A stretch of DNA of 64,000 nt from Pseudomonadota bacterium (GCA_021325355.1 JAJPHI010000011.1:329801-393800); one strand, 5' to 3'; shown: positions 25,540 to 35,002, counted from the first letter of the stretch. The notes: a model not told the origin generated them from the sequence alone. Program-made: numbers and translations.

Positions 25540-28500
25540 TCAGCAGCCGAGCCGAATCTCACCGATCGCCGCGGGATCGTTGGTCGGACTCAGCACCGTC
25601 ATCCGCAGGCCCTCGCGGCAGGCCCGGAGCACCAGCTCGCCGAGCGAGCGCTGGCACGATTCGAACCGCCGCTCCCTGCCGCAGCACTCCATCAGCACGA
25701 AGCCCTTCAGGTCGCCGAAGCAGTCGAAGATAACCTCGCGCACCTTGCCGCGATACTCGACGCATTTCCGCGTCGGCTCGGGCTTGAAGATCGGATGGAG
25801 CGACGGCGGGATTTCACCCGGGTCGCCGCCGAAACCCTGCACGCGTCCGGCGACGTACTCGAGGTATTTCTTCAGCACCGGATACCATCGGTAGGCCGGC
25901 GCCATGTGCTCGAGCCGCCACTTCAGCACCGCGAGCGTGGTCTCCTCGGGCAGCAACAGCTCTTCGTCAGTGCCGACCGGAATCGTTATCTGAAAGGTGC
26001 CGGTGATATAGCGCCAGTTGCGCATCCCGCCTTTCGGCACCGATTCTGCCGCGGCGATTCGCGGATTCGGCGTGGTCGTGTCACTGAACCGCCGCGTCGC
26101 CACGCGCCGCAGCTTGATCCGAAACTCCTGGCCGACCCGCACCGTGCTTGGCAACTCGACCGTTATCAGCCCGGCGAAGTTCTTGCCGATCGCCGTCGGA
26201 ATCGGGATATAGGTCACGCCCTGCGGCACCCGGCACTGAATCGTGTTCGGACCGGCGGCGGTGAGCCGAGGCGTGCCATAGACCTTCGCGGCCAGCGCCA
26301 CCAGATCGGCCGCATCGATCTGCGGCCAGAAGATACTGGCGAGGCTCCCGACCGGCGTGTTGCCCCAGTCGATCATCAGCTCGTCGGGATAACCTTCGAG
26401 CTGCCCGGTCGCGGTCGTGAAGTCCGGGCTCGGGCGCATGTCGAAGGCCTGCGGCACGCGATGCGTCAGCGGATAGCTCGGATTGCCCGACGAAGTGATC
26501 TGCAGATTCCGCTGCGCCAGCTTGTCCGAGTTTTCCGGACTCTCGGTCACCCCGTTGGCGTTGATAATCGGCGCATCGTCATACGCGATCTCGGCGACGA
26601 TACAATGATGGGTGCCCGGGAATTTCGACTGATTGCTGCCGTTGTAAACATCGAGGAAGCAGCCGTAATAGGCCCAGACCGTATCGGCGCCCATCGGGAT
26701 CTGGATATCCCGGATGTTCGCGTTGGTCACGGTGCCGTCGTAGTCGTGCGTGCCGTTCGCGTCGGTGGCGAAGAACGGGATGGTCTGCAGCGTATTGCCC
26801 TGCGGATCCATCAGTCCGGTGCCCGAAGGCTTGGGAAACACCGGCTTGCCGAGATCGTCGCCGCTCGTCCCGAGCTCGCTCAGATAGGTCGTCGACGGCT
26901 GAAAATCGGTATCGAACGACTGTGCCACCCACAATCGAAAGAACACCCTGACGTTGGATGCCTTCGCCAGCGCCGCATCCTGCAGCCGCACGCGTGCGAT
27001 GGCAAAGTTGTAGTTCTGCTGATTGGCGCCGTTGAGCGGCGTCACCGACGAGTCGCCGGTCTCGTACCCCGATTGCCCGGGCAGCGTGTTCAAGGGATCC
27101 GCAGGTGCCGGCGTCGTATAGGTCGGACTCGAGTTCAAAAAACCGATCATGCCCTGGATAAAGCCGTAGGGATCGCTCCCCATCGTCGGCCCGCCCGGCA
27201 GCGGCGTGTCGCCGTTCGCCGCCGAGAACACCCGGATATCCTGGCTCAGATAGAACGCGTTGTCGTGGAGCGGATCGATATTCGTAAAGTATGGATCGGC
27301 GCCGCCCGTCAGTTCGAAATCGGTCGCGCCGCTTACCGTCACGCCGGCCACGGTGATGCTGGCGTTCAGCAGCTCCTCGACCGGCGGATTACCTTTCGGT
27401 GGAAAAGCGCCGAGCGCCGCATTGGTGAAGGTGATGTTGTAGCCGAAACGGATCCGCTGCGGGCCGTACTGGTTGCCGGCATCCTCGAACTGCGGCCCCG
27501 CGCCGTCGGGCGCGATGGTGATCCCGCTGATGCTGTCGAACGGACCGCTCAGCGACGGCATCGCGTTGCCAAGCTGGTTCTGCGAAAAACCTTCCAGCAC
27601 CAGCCAGAACGCGTCCGTGTATTTGCCGCCTCCCGTATTGATGACGTCGGTGACCTCGTCGCGACCATACGTGCTCTTGTCCACCACGAAATAGAGCTGG
27701 CGAGTGTAGATCGCCCTGAGGGCGTCGAGCAGCGCCTGACCATTGGGGCTGCCCCATCCCGTGCAGGCATCCCAGCCCGGTCCCGCCGGATAGCCCGGCA
27801 CGCCGTTCAGACCGTTGTCCGTCGGCCCGGCGCTGCCCGTCAGATCGCGAAACGCGCTCGAGCCGATCTCGTAAAGCGCGGGGTTCACAAACCCGACGTT
27901 TTCTCCCAGAGCGGCATTGATTAGCGCGATCAGCCCGGCCCATAACGGCGCCGCGGCGCTCGTGCCGTTGCCGTTGCCAGGTCCGCCGTTGTAGGTGATT
28001 TTGTAGCCGCTGTTCGGACTGGCGTTGGCCGCCACGTCCGGCACGCCGCGCCCGACATGATTGTCCTTCAGCGACTTGGGCACGCCCGCGCCGTTCTGAT
28101 ACGACGGCAAGCCATAGCGATCGCTGACGCCGCCGCCGGTCGCGCCTCCGTAGGTGCCGCCGCCAATCGTAAACGTGTCGTTCCAGACGTACTCGTCGAA
28201 CGACGAGCCGCTGATATTGCCAATCGTCGTGCCGCCGCAGCATAGCGCCCACGGATCGCTCCCCGGAAACACCACGTGCTGCTTGCCGTCGGACGGGTTG
28301 CCGCCGTAGGAACTGGTATCGACGCCGTAGTCGCCCGACACGGTGACGAAGGTCACCCCCTGGACCGCCGCGTCCTGCAACGCGCCGTCCACCGCGTCCA
28401 GCCACGCCGTGCTGACGCCTTCATTCATCAATTCGGTCGCGTCATCGCCGTTCGAAACATAGAAGCTGGTGGACAGCACCGAGCAGGTCGGATCGCCCGC

Positions 28501-29376
28501 TTTCGGATGCACCCAGCGCGTGATCAGATCCACCCAGCCCTTTTCATCGTAGGTGGTGAAATACACCGCGAGGGCGGCGCCGGGCGCGGCGAGTCCGGCG
28601 ATCGAGATGTCCTGCGTCGTTTCGCCATACGGATCGAATCCGGCGTTGCTCGCGTCCACGCTGATATCGGTGATGGTCGGCGGCGACCCGCCGAAAGTTG
28701 TAGAGATATCCGACAACTGGTAGCCGTCTTCCGAGAGGATCGCGATGGTTTGCCCGGCCGCCGAATTGGTCGGGAAGTTGTAGAGCTGCGTGACCTGCGG
28801 CACCGTGACCTGCACCGTGTTCGGCGGATCGGCCGCCGCGCGCTTGCTGATGCGCCGGTTATCCAGCCCGAACACCCCGACGATGATCGCGGCAAGCTCC
28901 TGCGGCACATGGATGAAGCCGTCGCGCCCGCGATAGGTCTCCGTCACGGGCGGCGCGCCGCGGCGGCGTACCACCCGATGCTCATAATGATGCAGCGTGA
29001 CGCCGAACGCCGCGTTCATCTGTTCGACGGTGCCGGAGACCTGCATCGTGCGCGCCGCCGCGTTGGTCTCCTCGACCTTCAACCCGGCCCGCTGCACGAA
29101 ATCCGTGACCTTCTGCAGGTCGTCGGGCGCGGCGCCGTATTGGTCGGCGAACGCACTCTGCGTGAGGCGCGGGCGGCTGCGCGTCGGACTCTTGAAATGC
29201 GTAAAGTCCGGTATCGGCTGTCCATCGGGCCGCCGCCTTACGACGATCGTTACAACCATCCGTTCGTTCGGATCCGCGGGTCCGATCAAGCGCGCGCTCC
29301 GCGACGGCCGCCGCTCGCTGCCGGCGAGCGGCACGTGACCTTCCGGTACGTGCTCCGGGTTTCTTCCTTTAGGCAT
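25540..29376 (-). CDS. S53 (sedolisin/kumamolisin-type) serine-carboxyl peptidase with long C-terminal extension
   Basis: A 1278-residue protein. Residues about 40-190 are a pro-kumamolisin activation domain and about 195-565 the S53 catalytic domain. Catalytic residues can be read as Glu252 and Asp256 (GETTQDISIAG), Asp349 (VSGDYGVD) and Ser473 (GNGTSAAAPLWAG). A Ca-site-like GVPDVAANASPNSGY precedes the Ser. Sedolisins are acid-active, autoprocessed endopeptidases. The remaining ~700 residues have no repeat or transmembrane helix that I can see. They contain aspartate/asparagine-rich beta-type stretches and end in a cysteine-containing tail (FVLMECCGRERRFESC). No classical N-terminal signal peptide is visible, as in kumamolisin. 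AAGGAG lies about 13 bases before the ATG at 29376. Confidence 0.88.
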   Translation of the reverse strand: MPKGRNPEHVPEGHVPLAGSERRPSRSARLIGPADPNERMVVTIVVRRRPDGQPIPDFTHFKSPTRSRPRLTQSAFADQYGAAPDDLQKVTDFVQRAGLKVEETNAAARTMQVSGTVEQMNAAFGVTLHHYEHRVVRRRGAPPVTETYRGRDGFIHVPQELAAIIVGVFGLDNRRISKRAAADPPNTVQVTVPQVTQLYNFPTNSAAGQTIAILSEDGYQLSDISTTFGGSPPTITDISVDASNAGFDPYGETTQDISIAGLAAPGAALAVYFTTYDEKGWVDLITRWVHPKAGDPTCSVLSTSFYVSNGDDATELMNEGVSTAWLDAVDGALQDAAVQGVTFVTVSGDYGVDTSSYGGNPSDGKQHVVFPGSDPWALCCGGTTIGNISGSSFDEYVWNDTFTIGGGTYGGATGGGVSDRYGLPSYQNGAGVPKSLKDNHVGRGVPDVAANASPNSGYKITYNGGPGNGNGTSAAAPLWAGLIALINAALGENVGFVNPALYEIGSSAFRDLTGSAGPTDNGLNGVPGYPAGPGWDACTGWGSPNGQALLDALRAIYTRQLYFVVDKSTYGRDEVTDVINTGGGKYTDAFWLVLEGFSQNQLGNAMPSLSGPFDSISGITIAPDGAGPQFEDAGNQYGPQRIRFGYNITFTNAALGAFPPKGNPPVEELLNASITVAGVTVSGATDFELTGGADPYFTNIDPLHDNAFYLSQDIRVFSAANGDTPLPGGPTMGSDPYGFIQGMIGFLNSSPTYTTPAPADPLNTLPGQSGYETGDSSVTPLNGANQQNYNFAIARVRLQDAALAKASNVRVFFRLWVAQSFDTDFQPSTTYLSELGTSGDDLGKPVFPKPSGTGLMDPQGNTLQTIPFFATDANGTHDYDGTVTNANIRDIQIPMGADTVWAYYGCFLDVYNGSNQSKFPGTHHCIVAEIAYDDAPIINANGVTESPENSDKLAQRNLQITSSGNPSYPLTHRVPQAFDMRPSPDFTTATGQLEGYPDELMIDWGNTPVGSLASIFWPQIDAADLVALAAKVYGTPRLTAAGPNTIQCRVPQGVTYIPIPTAIGKNFAGLITVELPSTVRVGQEFRIKLRRVATRRFSDTTTPNPRIAAAESVPKGGMRNWRYITGTFQITIPVGTDEELLLPEETTLAVLKWRLEHMAPAYRWYPVLKKYLEYVAGRVQGFGGDPGEIPPSLHPIFKPEPTRKCVEYRGKVREVIFDCFGDLKGFVLMECCGRERRFESCQRSLGELVLRACREGLRMTVLSPTNDPAAIGEIRLGC

Positions 29377-29522
29377 AAGCCGTAGTGGCTCCTTGACCGC
29401 GTCGATTCAAGCCGATGACGACGGTCGATCGGCCGACCTCGCAAGCGTTATGCCGCCGAAAAGTCCGATTAAGACGCCCAAGGAAGCCTACGCTCAGCAG
29501 GTCCGCTTTGCAGGTGACAAGC

Positions 29523-29546
29523 GGGCTTGGCACCCGTGCCAAGCCC
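29523..29546 (-). terminator. Inverted repeat between two minus-strand genes
   Basis: GGGCTTGGCAC (29523-29533) and GTGCCAAGCCC (29536-29546) form a perfect 11-bp palindromic stem 38 bases past the stop of the TIGR03084-like gene. No T-run follows on either strand, so a terminator role is only suggested by position before the S53 gene. Confidence 0.4.
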
Positions 29547-29584
29547 AACCGCCGGTAGAGATAGTCTACCGCCCGTTAAGATCG

Positions 29585-30400
29585 TCAGCGCTGGCGAAAC
29601 CGCGTGCCGGGCGCTGGCGGATCGTGCGGCGGACCGGCGAAGCATTGCGCGATCGCCATCCACTGCGCCGCCGTCGCGCCGACCACCCGCAAACCCGTGT
29701 CGGCGACGTTGCGCGTCTGCGCGACGACCTGGCAGAACTCGACCGCCAGACCTTCGATCAGATTCGCTGAATCGGCTGCACCCCATTCCCAAAGCGCTCC
29801 CGAAGGCGCCGTCAGCCGCACGTGCGGTTTGTCCGCCGGTACCGGCAGACCGCGATTCGCGAACGTCCAGCCGAAGGTGTTGATACCGAGAACGGCGATG
29901 TTTTTGATCCGGTCCGTGTCCTCGCGCGTCTTGCCCAGGAGGTCATAGAGCGCCTGCGCGTGCGCCCAGGTCTCCATCAAGCGCGCCGTGATACTCGAGC
30001 GGACGCTCATGTCCGGGCCGAACCACGGCACGCGCCGACGCGGGTCCGCATCGGCAAAGCGCTCCGCCATCGGACCGTAGTACTCGCGCCATCGCGCGAG
30101 CAACGCCCGCCCCGACAAGCCCTCGCTTCCGGCCTCGGCGACTCTTGAGGCGCTGCCGGCGTGCCGTCCCGCCATTATCCGGCGCGCCAGCTCGCCGAAT
30201 GCGGCGGCATCCCGCAATGCCAGATCGGCGGCGAAGTTGCCCCAGTGCAGATGCGCGACGATATCGTTCGCGGTCCAGCCTTTGAATTGCGTGGGGCGCC
30301 TCCACTGCGCGTCATCGAGCGGCTCGAGCAGCGCGTACAGCGCGTCACTCTCGTCGCGGAAGTCCTGCGCCTGCTCGATCATGACCTTACCGTTTCCCAT
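29585..30400 (-). CDS. TIGR03084-like (DinB/MDMPI fold) metal-binding protein
   Basis: A 271-residue protein of the mycothiol-dependent maleylpyruvate isomerase/DinB four-helix fold. FKGWTANDIVAHLHWGNFAADLA and RLMETWAHAQALYDLLG supply the conserved His residues that bind a metal in this fold. The pattern fits TIGR03084, known from actinobacteria and similar soil lineages, with no biochemical function established. A second ATG at 30382 (MIEQAQDF) may be the true start. It lies 44 bases after the SDR gene on the same strand. Confidence 0.75.
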   Translation of the reverse strand: MGNGKVMIEQAQDFRDESDALYALLEPLDDAQWRRPTQFKGWTANDIVAHLHWGNFAADLALRDAAAFGELARRIMAGRHAGSASRVAEAGSEGLSGRALLARWREYYGPMAERFADADPRRRVPWFGPDMSVRSSITARLMETWAHAQALYDLLGKTREDTDRIKNIAVLGINTFGWTFANRGLPVPADKPHVRLTAPSGALWEWGAADSANLIEGLAVEFCQVVAQTRNVADTGLRVVGATAAQWMAIAQCFAGPPHDPPAPGTRFRQR

Positions 30401-30444
30401 CCCCTGAGTGCGTCGCCAACCATGTGCTTCTCAGCGGTCGTTGA

Positions 30445-31260
30445 TCAATGGACCTCGGCGCCGCCCGCCACGTTCAGGGCGATGCCGGTGACGTTGTCGG
30501 CCCGCGCCAGATAAACCACCGCCTCGCCGATATCGGCCGGCGTCTGCTCGCGCTGCAACGCCGTGTTGGTCCGTGCGATGCGGCTTAGATTGTCCTCGTC
30601 GCCGCTCGCCCCCAGCAGGTTCGAGAGTTTGTTCAGCACCTCGGTCCACATCGCCGTGCGCAGAAACCCGGGACAGACCGCATTGACGCGGATATTCGCC
30701 GGTCCGAGCTCCTCCGCCAGCGCCTGCGTGAACGCCACCACCGCGAACTTGCTCGCGCAGTACGCCGACAGGCCGCCATAGCCCTTCTTGCCCGCGATCG
30801 ACGCGATATTGACGATGGCGCCTTCGCGGTTCTTCGTCAGGTGCGGGATGCAGGCTTTGGCACACAGAAACGGCCCCTTGGCGTTGACCGCCATCACGCG
30901 GTCCCATTGCGCTTCGCTGAAGTCCGCCACGGCGCCGACCGCGATGATGCCGGCGTTGTTGACCAGAATGTCGATGCCGCCGAGCTGCTCCGCGGTTTCG
31001 GCCGCCATCCGTTGGCAGTCCGCGTAGCGTGTAACGTCGGCCAGGATGGTCGCGGCCTTGACCTCGCGCCGCCTCACCTCCGCCGCAGTCTGCTGCAGAT
31101 CGGTCTGCGCGGCGAGATTGTAGGTCAGTGCCGGGTCGGCCGGATTACCGAGATCAACCAGCGCCACGTTGGCGCCGGCCTCCGCCAGTTTGAGCGCGAT
31201 GCCCCGCCCGATCCCGCGCGCCGCGCCGGTTACTATCGCATTCTTGCCCGCAAGCTCCAT
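30445..31260 (-). CDS. Short-chain dehydrogenase/reductase (SDR)
   Basis: A 271-residue classical SDR. The NAD(P)-binding motif is TGAARGIGRGIAL, the structural motif is NNAGI, and the catalytic pair is YCASK with Ser in NIASIAGKKG. An acidic residue after strand 2 (VALVDLGNP) suggests NAD preference. The substrate is unknown. A strong GGAGGAGAGC site precedes the ATG at 31260. It is divergent from the exported DUF1329-like gene and in front of the TIGR03084-like gene, probably one operon with it. Confidence 0.9.
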   Translation of the reverse strand: MELAGKNAIVTGAARGIGRGIALKLAEAGANVALVDLGNPADPALTYNLAAQTDLQQTAAEVRRREVKAATILADVTRYADCQRMAAETAEQLGGIDILVNNAGIIAVGAVADFSEAQWDRVMAVNAKGPFLCAKACIPHLTKNREGAIVNIASIAGKKGYGGLSAYCASKFAVVAFTQALAEELGPANIRVNAVCPGFLRTAMWTEVLNKLSNLLGASGDEDNLSRIARTNTALQREQTPADIGEAVVYLARADNVTGIALNVAGGAEVH

Positions 31261-31400
31261 CGCTCTCCTCCGCGCGTTGTCGAAGCGAACCTAGCACGGA
31301 CACTCGGCAAATGCCCGACCGCGCAATCGTAACTCGCGCAATCGTTGAACCCGGACAGCGTTGCGTGATAGCCATGCGAACGATGCGAACAGAGGATCGA

Positions 31401-32738
31401 ATGAAGCCGATTGCGATGCTGCTCCTGTTGATGCTGCTCCTGTTGTCGTCCTGCCTCCTCGCCGGGTCAGCACTCGCCGCGTCCGTTAATGATCCGCTCG
31501 CGGCGCCCTCGCCGACCGCGAATCCCCCCGCTAAAACCATCGCTCCCGGCACCGTCATCACGACGAGCAACTGGCAGCAATATCGCGACTTCATGCCGGA
31601 CACGATGGTCGCGCTGTTCGAGGGCCGCTATGCGTGGCAGATGCCCGCCTCGGCACAGATGGTGGTCGGACCGACCGTCATCCATCCCTTGCCCAAAAAC
31701 TATCTCGCCGCCACCGAGAAGTACGCCGATCAGGTCAAGGTGGTCGAACTGCCCGACGGCGGACTTAGCCTGACCAACTATCATGGCGGCATCCCGTTTC
31801 CGCATCCCACCGATCCGCATAAAGGATGGAAGACGCTGGCCAACCTCTGGTATCGCTACATTCCCCATCTGACGGTCGATACCTACGGGTCCGGATGCGC
31901 AATCGACGGCACCGGCAGCTATAACTGCCAGATCTACTCGGCCGTGAAGCGTCAGCTTGCCTACAATACCGACAGCGACGCACCCGCCGAGCCGCCGGGC
32001 CCCGACGCCCGCTACTTCACCGAATGGTTCATGACGCTCGAGCCCGAACAGGATCGTTATACCGCCTACCTGACCATCAACTATGCGGATCCGCAGCGTC
32101 CGGAAGAGGAATATGCCTTTCTGCCCGCCTTGCGTCGCTACCAGGCGATCTCGACCGCCGCGCGATGCTCGGAATCGCAGGGCATGGACGCGACGTTCGA
32201 GGATTTCCACAATGGCTTCGACTCCAACCTGACTCAGTTGCAAGTCGATTATCTCGGACGACGCCAGATGCTCGCGCTGGTCGATGTCGCTCCGGTCGCC
32301 GACGCCTTCCCGGGCGAAGTCGCGATGCCCCTGGGGTTCCCCTCACCCAAGTGGGGCAAGTGGCAGGTCCGCGACGTCGATGTGCTCGACATCCGCAAAC
32401 TGCCGTCGCAGTCACGCGGCTATTGCTACAGCCGGCGCGTCATCTACGCCGATGCGCACTTCGCCTATCCGCTCTGGGAAGACCTCTACGACAAGGACGG
32501 CAAGCTCTGGAAGATTATCGGACTCTATCCGCTCAAAGTGGATGTCCCGGGGATCGGGCCGGTCGATACCGCGGCACTTGACGTTGAGTCGTTCTGGGAC
32601 ATCCAGACCCATCACGCCTCATTTGCCGCCGAGCCCTACATGGCCCATCCCTATTACATCAATGAGCAGGCACCCGCCGAGTACACCGATATGCCGCGTT
32701 ATACCACGGCTGCCGGCCTGAACCTGATCATGCGCTAG
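31401..32738 (+). CDS. Exported DUF1329-like protein
   Basis: A 445-residue secreted protein. The N terminus MKPIAMLLLLMLLLL is a clear signal sequence. It is followed either by a lipobox-like LSSC (Cys18) or by an Ala-x-Ala site (GSALA), so it may be a lipoprotein or a free periplasmic protein. The NYHGGIPFPHPTDPHKGWKTLANLWYR segment is the DUF1329 core and VIYADAHFAYPLWEDLYDKDGKLWKI is its later conserved part. DUF1329 proteins occur with RND-type lipid exporters, but no such exporter is adjacent here. The ATG at 31401 follows AGAGGA, and an upstream in-frame start at 31311 is unlikely. Confidence 0.8.
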   Translation: MKPIAMLLLLMLLLLSSCLLAGSALAASVNDPLAAPSPTANPPAKTIAPGTVITTSNWQQYRDFMPDTMVALFEGRYAWQMPASAQMVVGPTVIHPLPKNYLAATEKYADQVKVVELPDGGLSLTNYHGGIPFPHPTDPHKGWKTLANLWYRYIPHLTVDTYGSGCAIDGTGSYNCQIYSAVKRQLAYNTDSDAPAEPPGPDARYFTEWFMTLEPEQDRYTAYLTINYADPQRPEEEYAFLPALRRYQAISTAARCSESQGMDATFEDFHNGFDSNLTQLQVDYLGRRQMLALVDVAPVADAFPGEVAMPLGFPSPKWGKWQVRDVDVLDIRKLPSQSRGYCYSRRVIYADAHFAYPLWEDLYDKDGKLWKIIGLYPLKVDVPGIGPVDTAALDVESFWDIQTHHASFAAEPYMAHPYYINEQAPAEYTDMPRYTTAAGLNLIMR

Positions 32739-32817
32739 TGCGGCCAAAGAAGCATTGAACGGCCGGAAGCTTCGCCTGATCGCGGCGACGAACCGACCAA
32801 TCGAACGAGAGCTCGCC

Positions 32818-33030
32818 TCAGAGAGCTACGACCGTCAGCCGATCGCTGCGCCGCGGCGCTTTGGCCGTCTGACTCATCCGCGTGTGATCCGTTCGGGTCG
32901 TGGTGAAGAGCCCCCTCTGCGGTAGCGTGGCGATAGTTAGATAGGCACCGAGGATACATCCGGCGGCAATCCCAAGGATGAATGCCACCAAGGTTCCGCT
33001 CATCCACTTATCGACCCCGGCTGCCTGCAT
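32818..33030 (-). CDS. Small single-pass membrane protein, unknown
   Basis: A 70-residue frame: MQAAGVDKW, a hydrophobic helix (about residues 11-33, GTLVAFILGIAAGCILGAYLTIA) with GxxxG-like spacing, and a basic polar tail. A strong purine-rich AAAGGGGGG site lies 6 bases upstream of the ATG at 33030. It is transcribed away from the UspA gene start (the two ATGs are 70 bases apart, divergent). No family is recognised. Confidence 0.5.
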   Translation of the reverse strand: MQAAGVDKWMSGTLVAFILGIAAGCILGAYLTIATLPQRGLFTTTRTDHTRMSQTAKAPRRSDRLTVVAL

Positions 33031-33099
33031 ATGATAATCCCCCCCTTTGGCACGATAGACGAATGCCGTGAAAAAGTCGTTTACGCGCAGGAGCCAAAA

Positions 33100-33540
33100 A
33101 TGGCATTTCCGTACAAATTGATTCTTTGCCCGGTCGCCTTCGATGAAAATTCGCTCCGCGTCCTCAGAGAGGCCGCCGCTATCGCGCGCGCCTTCGGCGG
33201 CAAGATCGTCGTGCTGCACGTCGTCTGGATCAATCCGCTGTCCACCGAAGGTTTTGTTTTTGCCGAACTGCGCGACTCACAGACCAAGGCTGCTCTCGAC
33301 AAGCTCACTCAATTCGTCGCCGGCGAACTGAGCGGTGTGGACCATCAGTTGGCCGTTGAAGTGGGCGAGGCCGGTGACACGATTCTTGACCTCGCCAAGG
33401 ATCTCAAACCCGATCTCATCGTGATGGCGACCCATGGCCGCCACGGCGTCAAACACCTGATGCTCGGCAGCGTCGCCGAACGGATCGTCCGTTCCGCCGA
33501 CGCGCCCGTGCTGACCATCCATCCCCACATCCCGTCCTGA
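33100..33540 (+). CDS. Universal stress protein (UspA family)
   Basis: A 146-residue single USP domain with the ATP-binding pattern: Asp in CPVAFDEN, and the C-terminal GRHGVKHLMLGSVAERIV (G-x2-G-x9-G-S). It is expected to be an ATP-binding stress-response protein. The ATG at 33100 with GGAG eight bases upstream fits the family N terminus (MAFPYKLILCPV); the frame is open to 33031 but that extension is not conserved. It is followed after 26 bases by the hypothetical gene at 33567. Confidence 0.9.
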   Translation: MAFPYKLILCPVAFDENSLRVLREAAAIARAFGGKIVVLHVVWINPLSTEGFVFAELRDSQTKAALDKLTQFVAGELSGVDHQLAVEVGEAGDTILDLAKDLKPDLIVMATHGRHGVKHLMLGSVAERIVRSADAPVLTIHPHIPS

Positions 33541-33566
33541 AAAAGGCCAAGTCTGCGTGTGTCACG

Positions 33567-33968
33567 ATGATTCCGCCCCGTCAACTGCTCAATGCGATCG
33601 TTGATTCGCTGCGCACCGTGATCGGTCCGGCCATCAGCGAACCCTATCCGAAGTCGCAGGCGTTTATGGCCGCCGTGATTCTGGAATTCGTCGCTCGCCA
33701 AATCGACGACGATCGCGCGGCTGCCGACCCCGCCCACGCCACTATCGCCGCGCTCTTCGCCGAACTCGCGCGGATACCCGAATGCCGATCGTTCGCGACC
33801 GATCACCCCGACGCCGACGCGGCGCAATTGTGTGCCTTGATCGAGCGGCTTTACGCCGCGCGCGACGCCCTCGGCCCTGAAACTTTTGCGACCGCCAATA
33901 ACGCTGTCCGCGCGGCCCTCCGTCGCTTGCTCGATCAGGACCTTAAAGTCGCCAGGAGCGAGGGCTGA
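33567..33968 (+). CDS. Uncharacterised helical protein in phosphotransferase operon
   Basis: A 133-residue, mostly helical soluble protein, 2 bases before the next gene's ATG, so the two are tightly coupled. No motif or family is recognised. The opening MIPPRQLLNAIVDSLRTVIGP and the KSQAFMAAVILEFVARQI helix look like a structural or helper protein. Its position directly before a phosphotransferase-fold gene suggests a partner role, but nothing in the sequence shows it. Confidence 0.6.
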   Translation: MIPPRQLLNAIVDSLRTVIGPAISEPYPKSQAFMAAVILEFVARQIDDDRAAADPAHATIAALFAELARIPECRSFATDHPDADAAQLCALIERLYAARDALGPETFATANNAVRAALRRLLDQDLKVARSEG

Positions 33969-33970
33969 CC

Positions 33971-35002
33971 ATGGCCGCCGAGAATATCCAGAACAAAGTC
34001 GCCGCCTATCTTGCCGCCCGCATCCCGTCGGCCCGCGACCTCACCCTCGCCGATTGGGTGCAGACCGCGGTCGGCTATTCGCACGTCATCTACGTGTTCG
34101 ACGCCGCCTGGAGCGAAAATGGCCGGCCGATGCGTCGCGGGTTCTGCCTGCGCCTGGATTCCGGCACGAGCCTCTTGCGCGACCTGTCGAGCCTCGAGGA
34201 GCAGTTTCGCGTGCTCAAGGCGCTCGAGCCCACACCCGTGCCCGCCCCGAAGGCCTACTGGTTCGAGCCCGATCCGTCCCTGCTCGGCGGTCCGTTTCTG
34301 GTGATGGAAAGAATCGCCGGCGAGGCGGTCAATCCCTGGTCGCGCGCCGGCAAACAGTTCTACGCCGCCGCCGCCCAACGCGGCAAACTGCCGCGAAGCT
34401 TCGTCGAGGCGCTCGCCGCCCTGCACAACCTCGATTGGCGCGCCGCCGGTCTCGATTTCCTCGGCGTCCCCGCGCCGGGCCGGGACTTTGCCCTGCGCGA
34501 GATCGCCAAATGGGAGCGTCTCATCGCCGAATCCCATCACCAGCCCGAGCCGGTCCTGACCGAAGTCATCCAATGGCTCAAATCCAACGCGCCCCAGGCG
34601 CAGCGCCTCGCTTTCGTTCATGCCGCGTATCGCACCGGCAATCTGATGATCAACGACGACGCCATTTCGGCGATTATCGACTGGGAGCTGCAGGTGATCG
34701 GCGACCCGATGTACGACGTCGCCTATGTGCTGTCGGATCTGAATCGCGAAGGCTCGCCGCTGCTGTCGTGCGTCGTCGAACGCGATTTCTTCATCGACTA
34801 CTACCAGAAGCTGACCGGGCTCACGATCGATTTCGAGGCCTGCCGCTACTATCAGATCCTCTACATGATGCGCACCGCGGCATTCTGGATCAGCGCCTCG
34901 GGCCTATTCGCTGAGGGGCGAAGCCGCGACCTCCGCCTCGCCCGCACCACCTTCTCGGTGCCCGTGGTGCTGGACATGGCCGCTCGCGCACTGGGCTTCT
35001 GA
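33971..35002 (+). CDS. Aminoglycoside phosphotransferase-fold protein lacking catalytic Asp
   Basis: A 343-residue APH/choline-kinase-fold protein. The N-lobe shows RGFCLRLDSG and LVMERIAG. The catalytic loop normally reads HxDxxxxN but here reads HAAYRTGN (residues 217-224), so the general-base Asp is replaced by Ala219, while Asn224 and the metal-binding Asp237 of IIDWE remain. This is the family often seen beside acyl-CoA dehydrogenase genes in soil bacteria. The missing Asp suggests a pseudokinase or altered chemistry. GAGGG before the ATG supports the start. The next gene (35162) probably belongs to the same operon. Confidence 0.82.
   Translation: MAAENIQNKVAAYLAARIPSARDLTLADWVQTAVGYSHVIYVFDAAWSENGRPMRRGFCLRLDSGTSLLRDLSSLEEQFRVLKALEPTPVPAPKAYWFEPDPSLLGGPFLVMERIAGEAVNPWSRAGKQFYAAAAQRGKLPRSFVEALAALHNLDWRAAGLDFLGVPAPGRDFALREIAKWERLIAESHHQPEPVLTEVIQWLKSNAPQAQRLAFVHAAYRTGNLMINDDAISAIIDWELQVIGDPMYDVAYVLSDLNREGSPLLSCVVERDFFIDYYQKLTGLTIDFEACRYYQILYMMRTAAFWISASGLFAEGRSRDLRLARTTFSVPVVLDMAARALGF

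Noticed and set aside
32735..33007. 90-residue minus-strand frame
   Set aside because: Low-complexity composition, and the overlapping frame 32818-33030 has a better start and a membrane helix.
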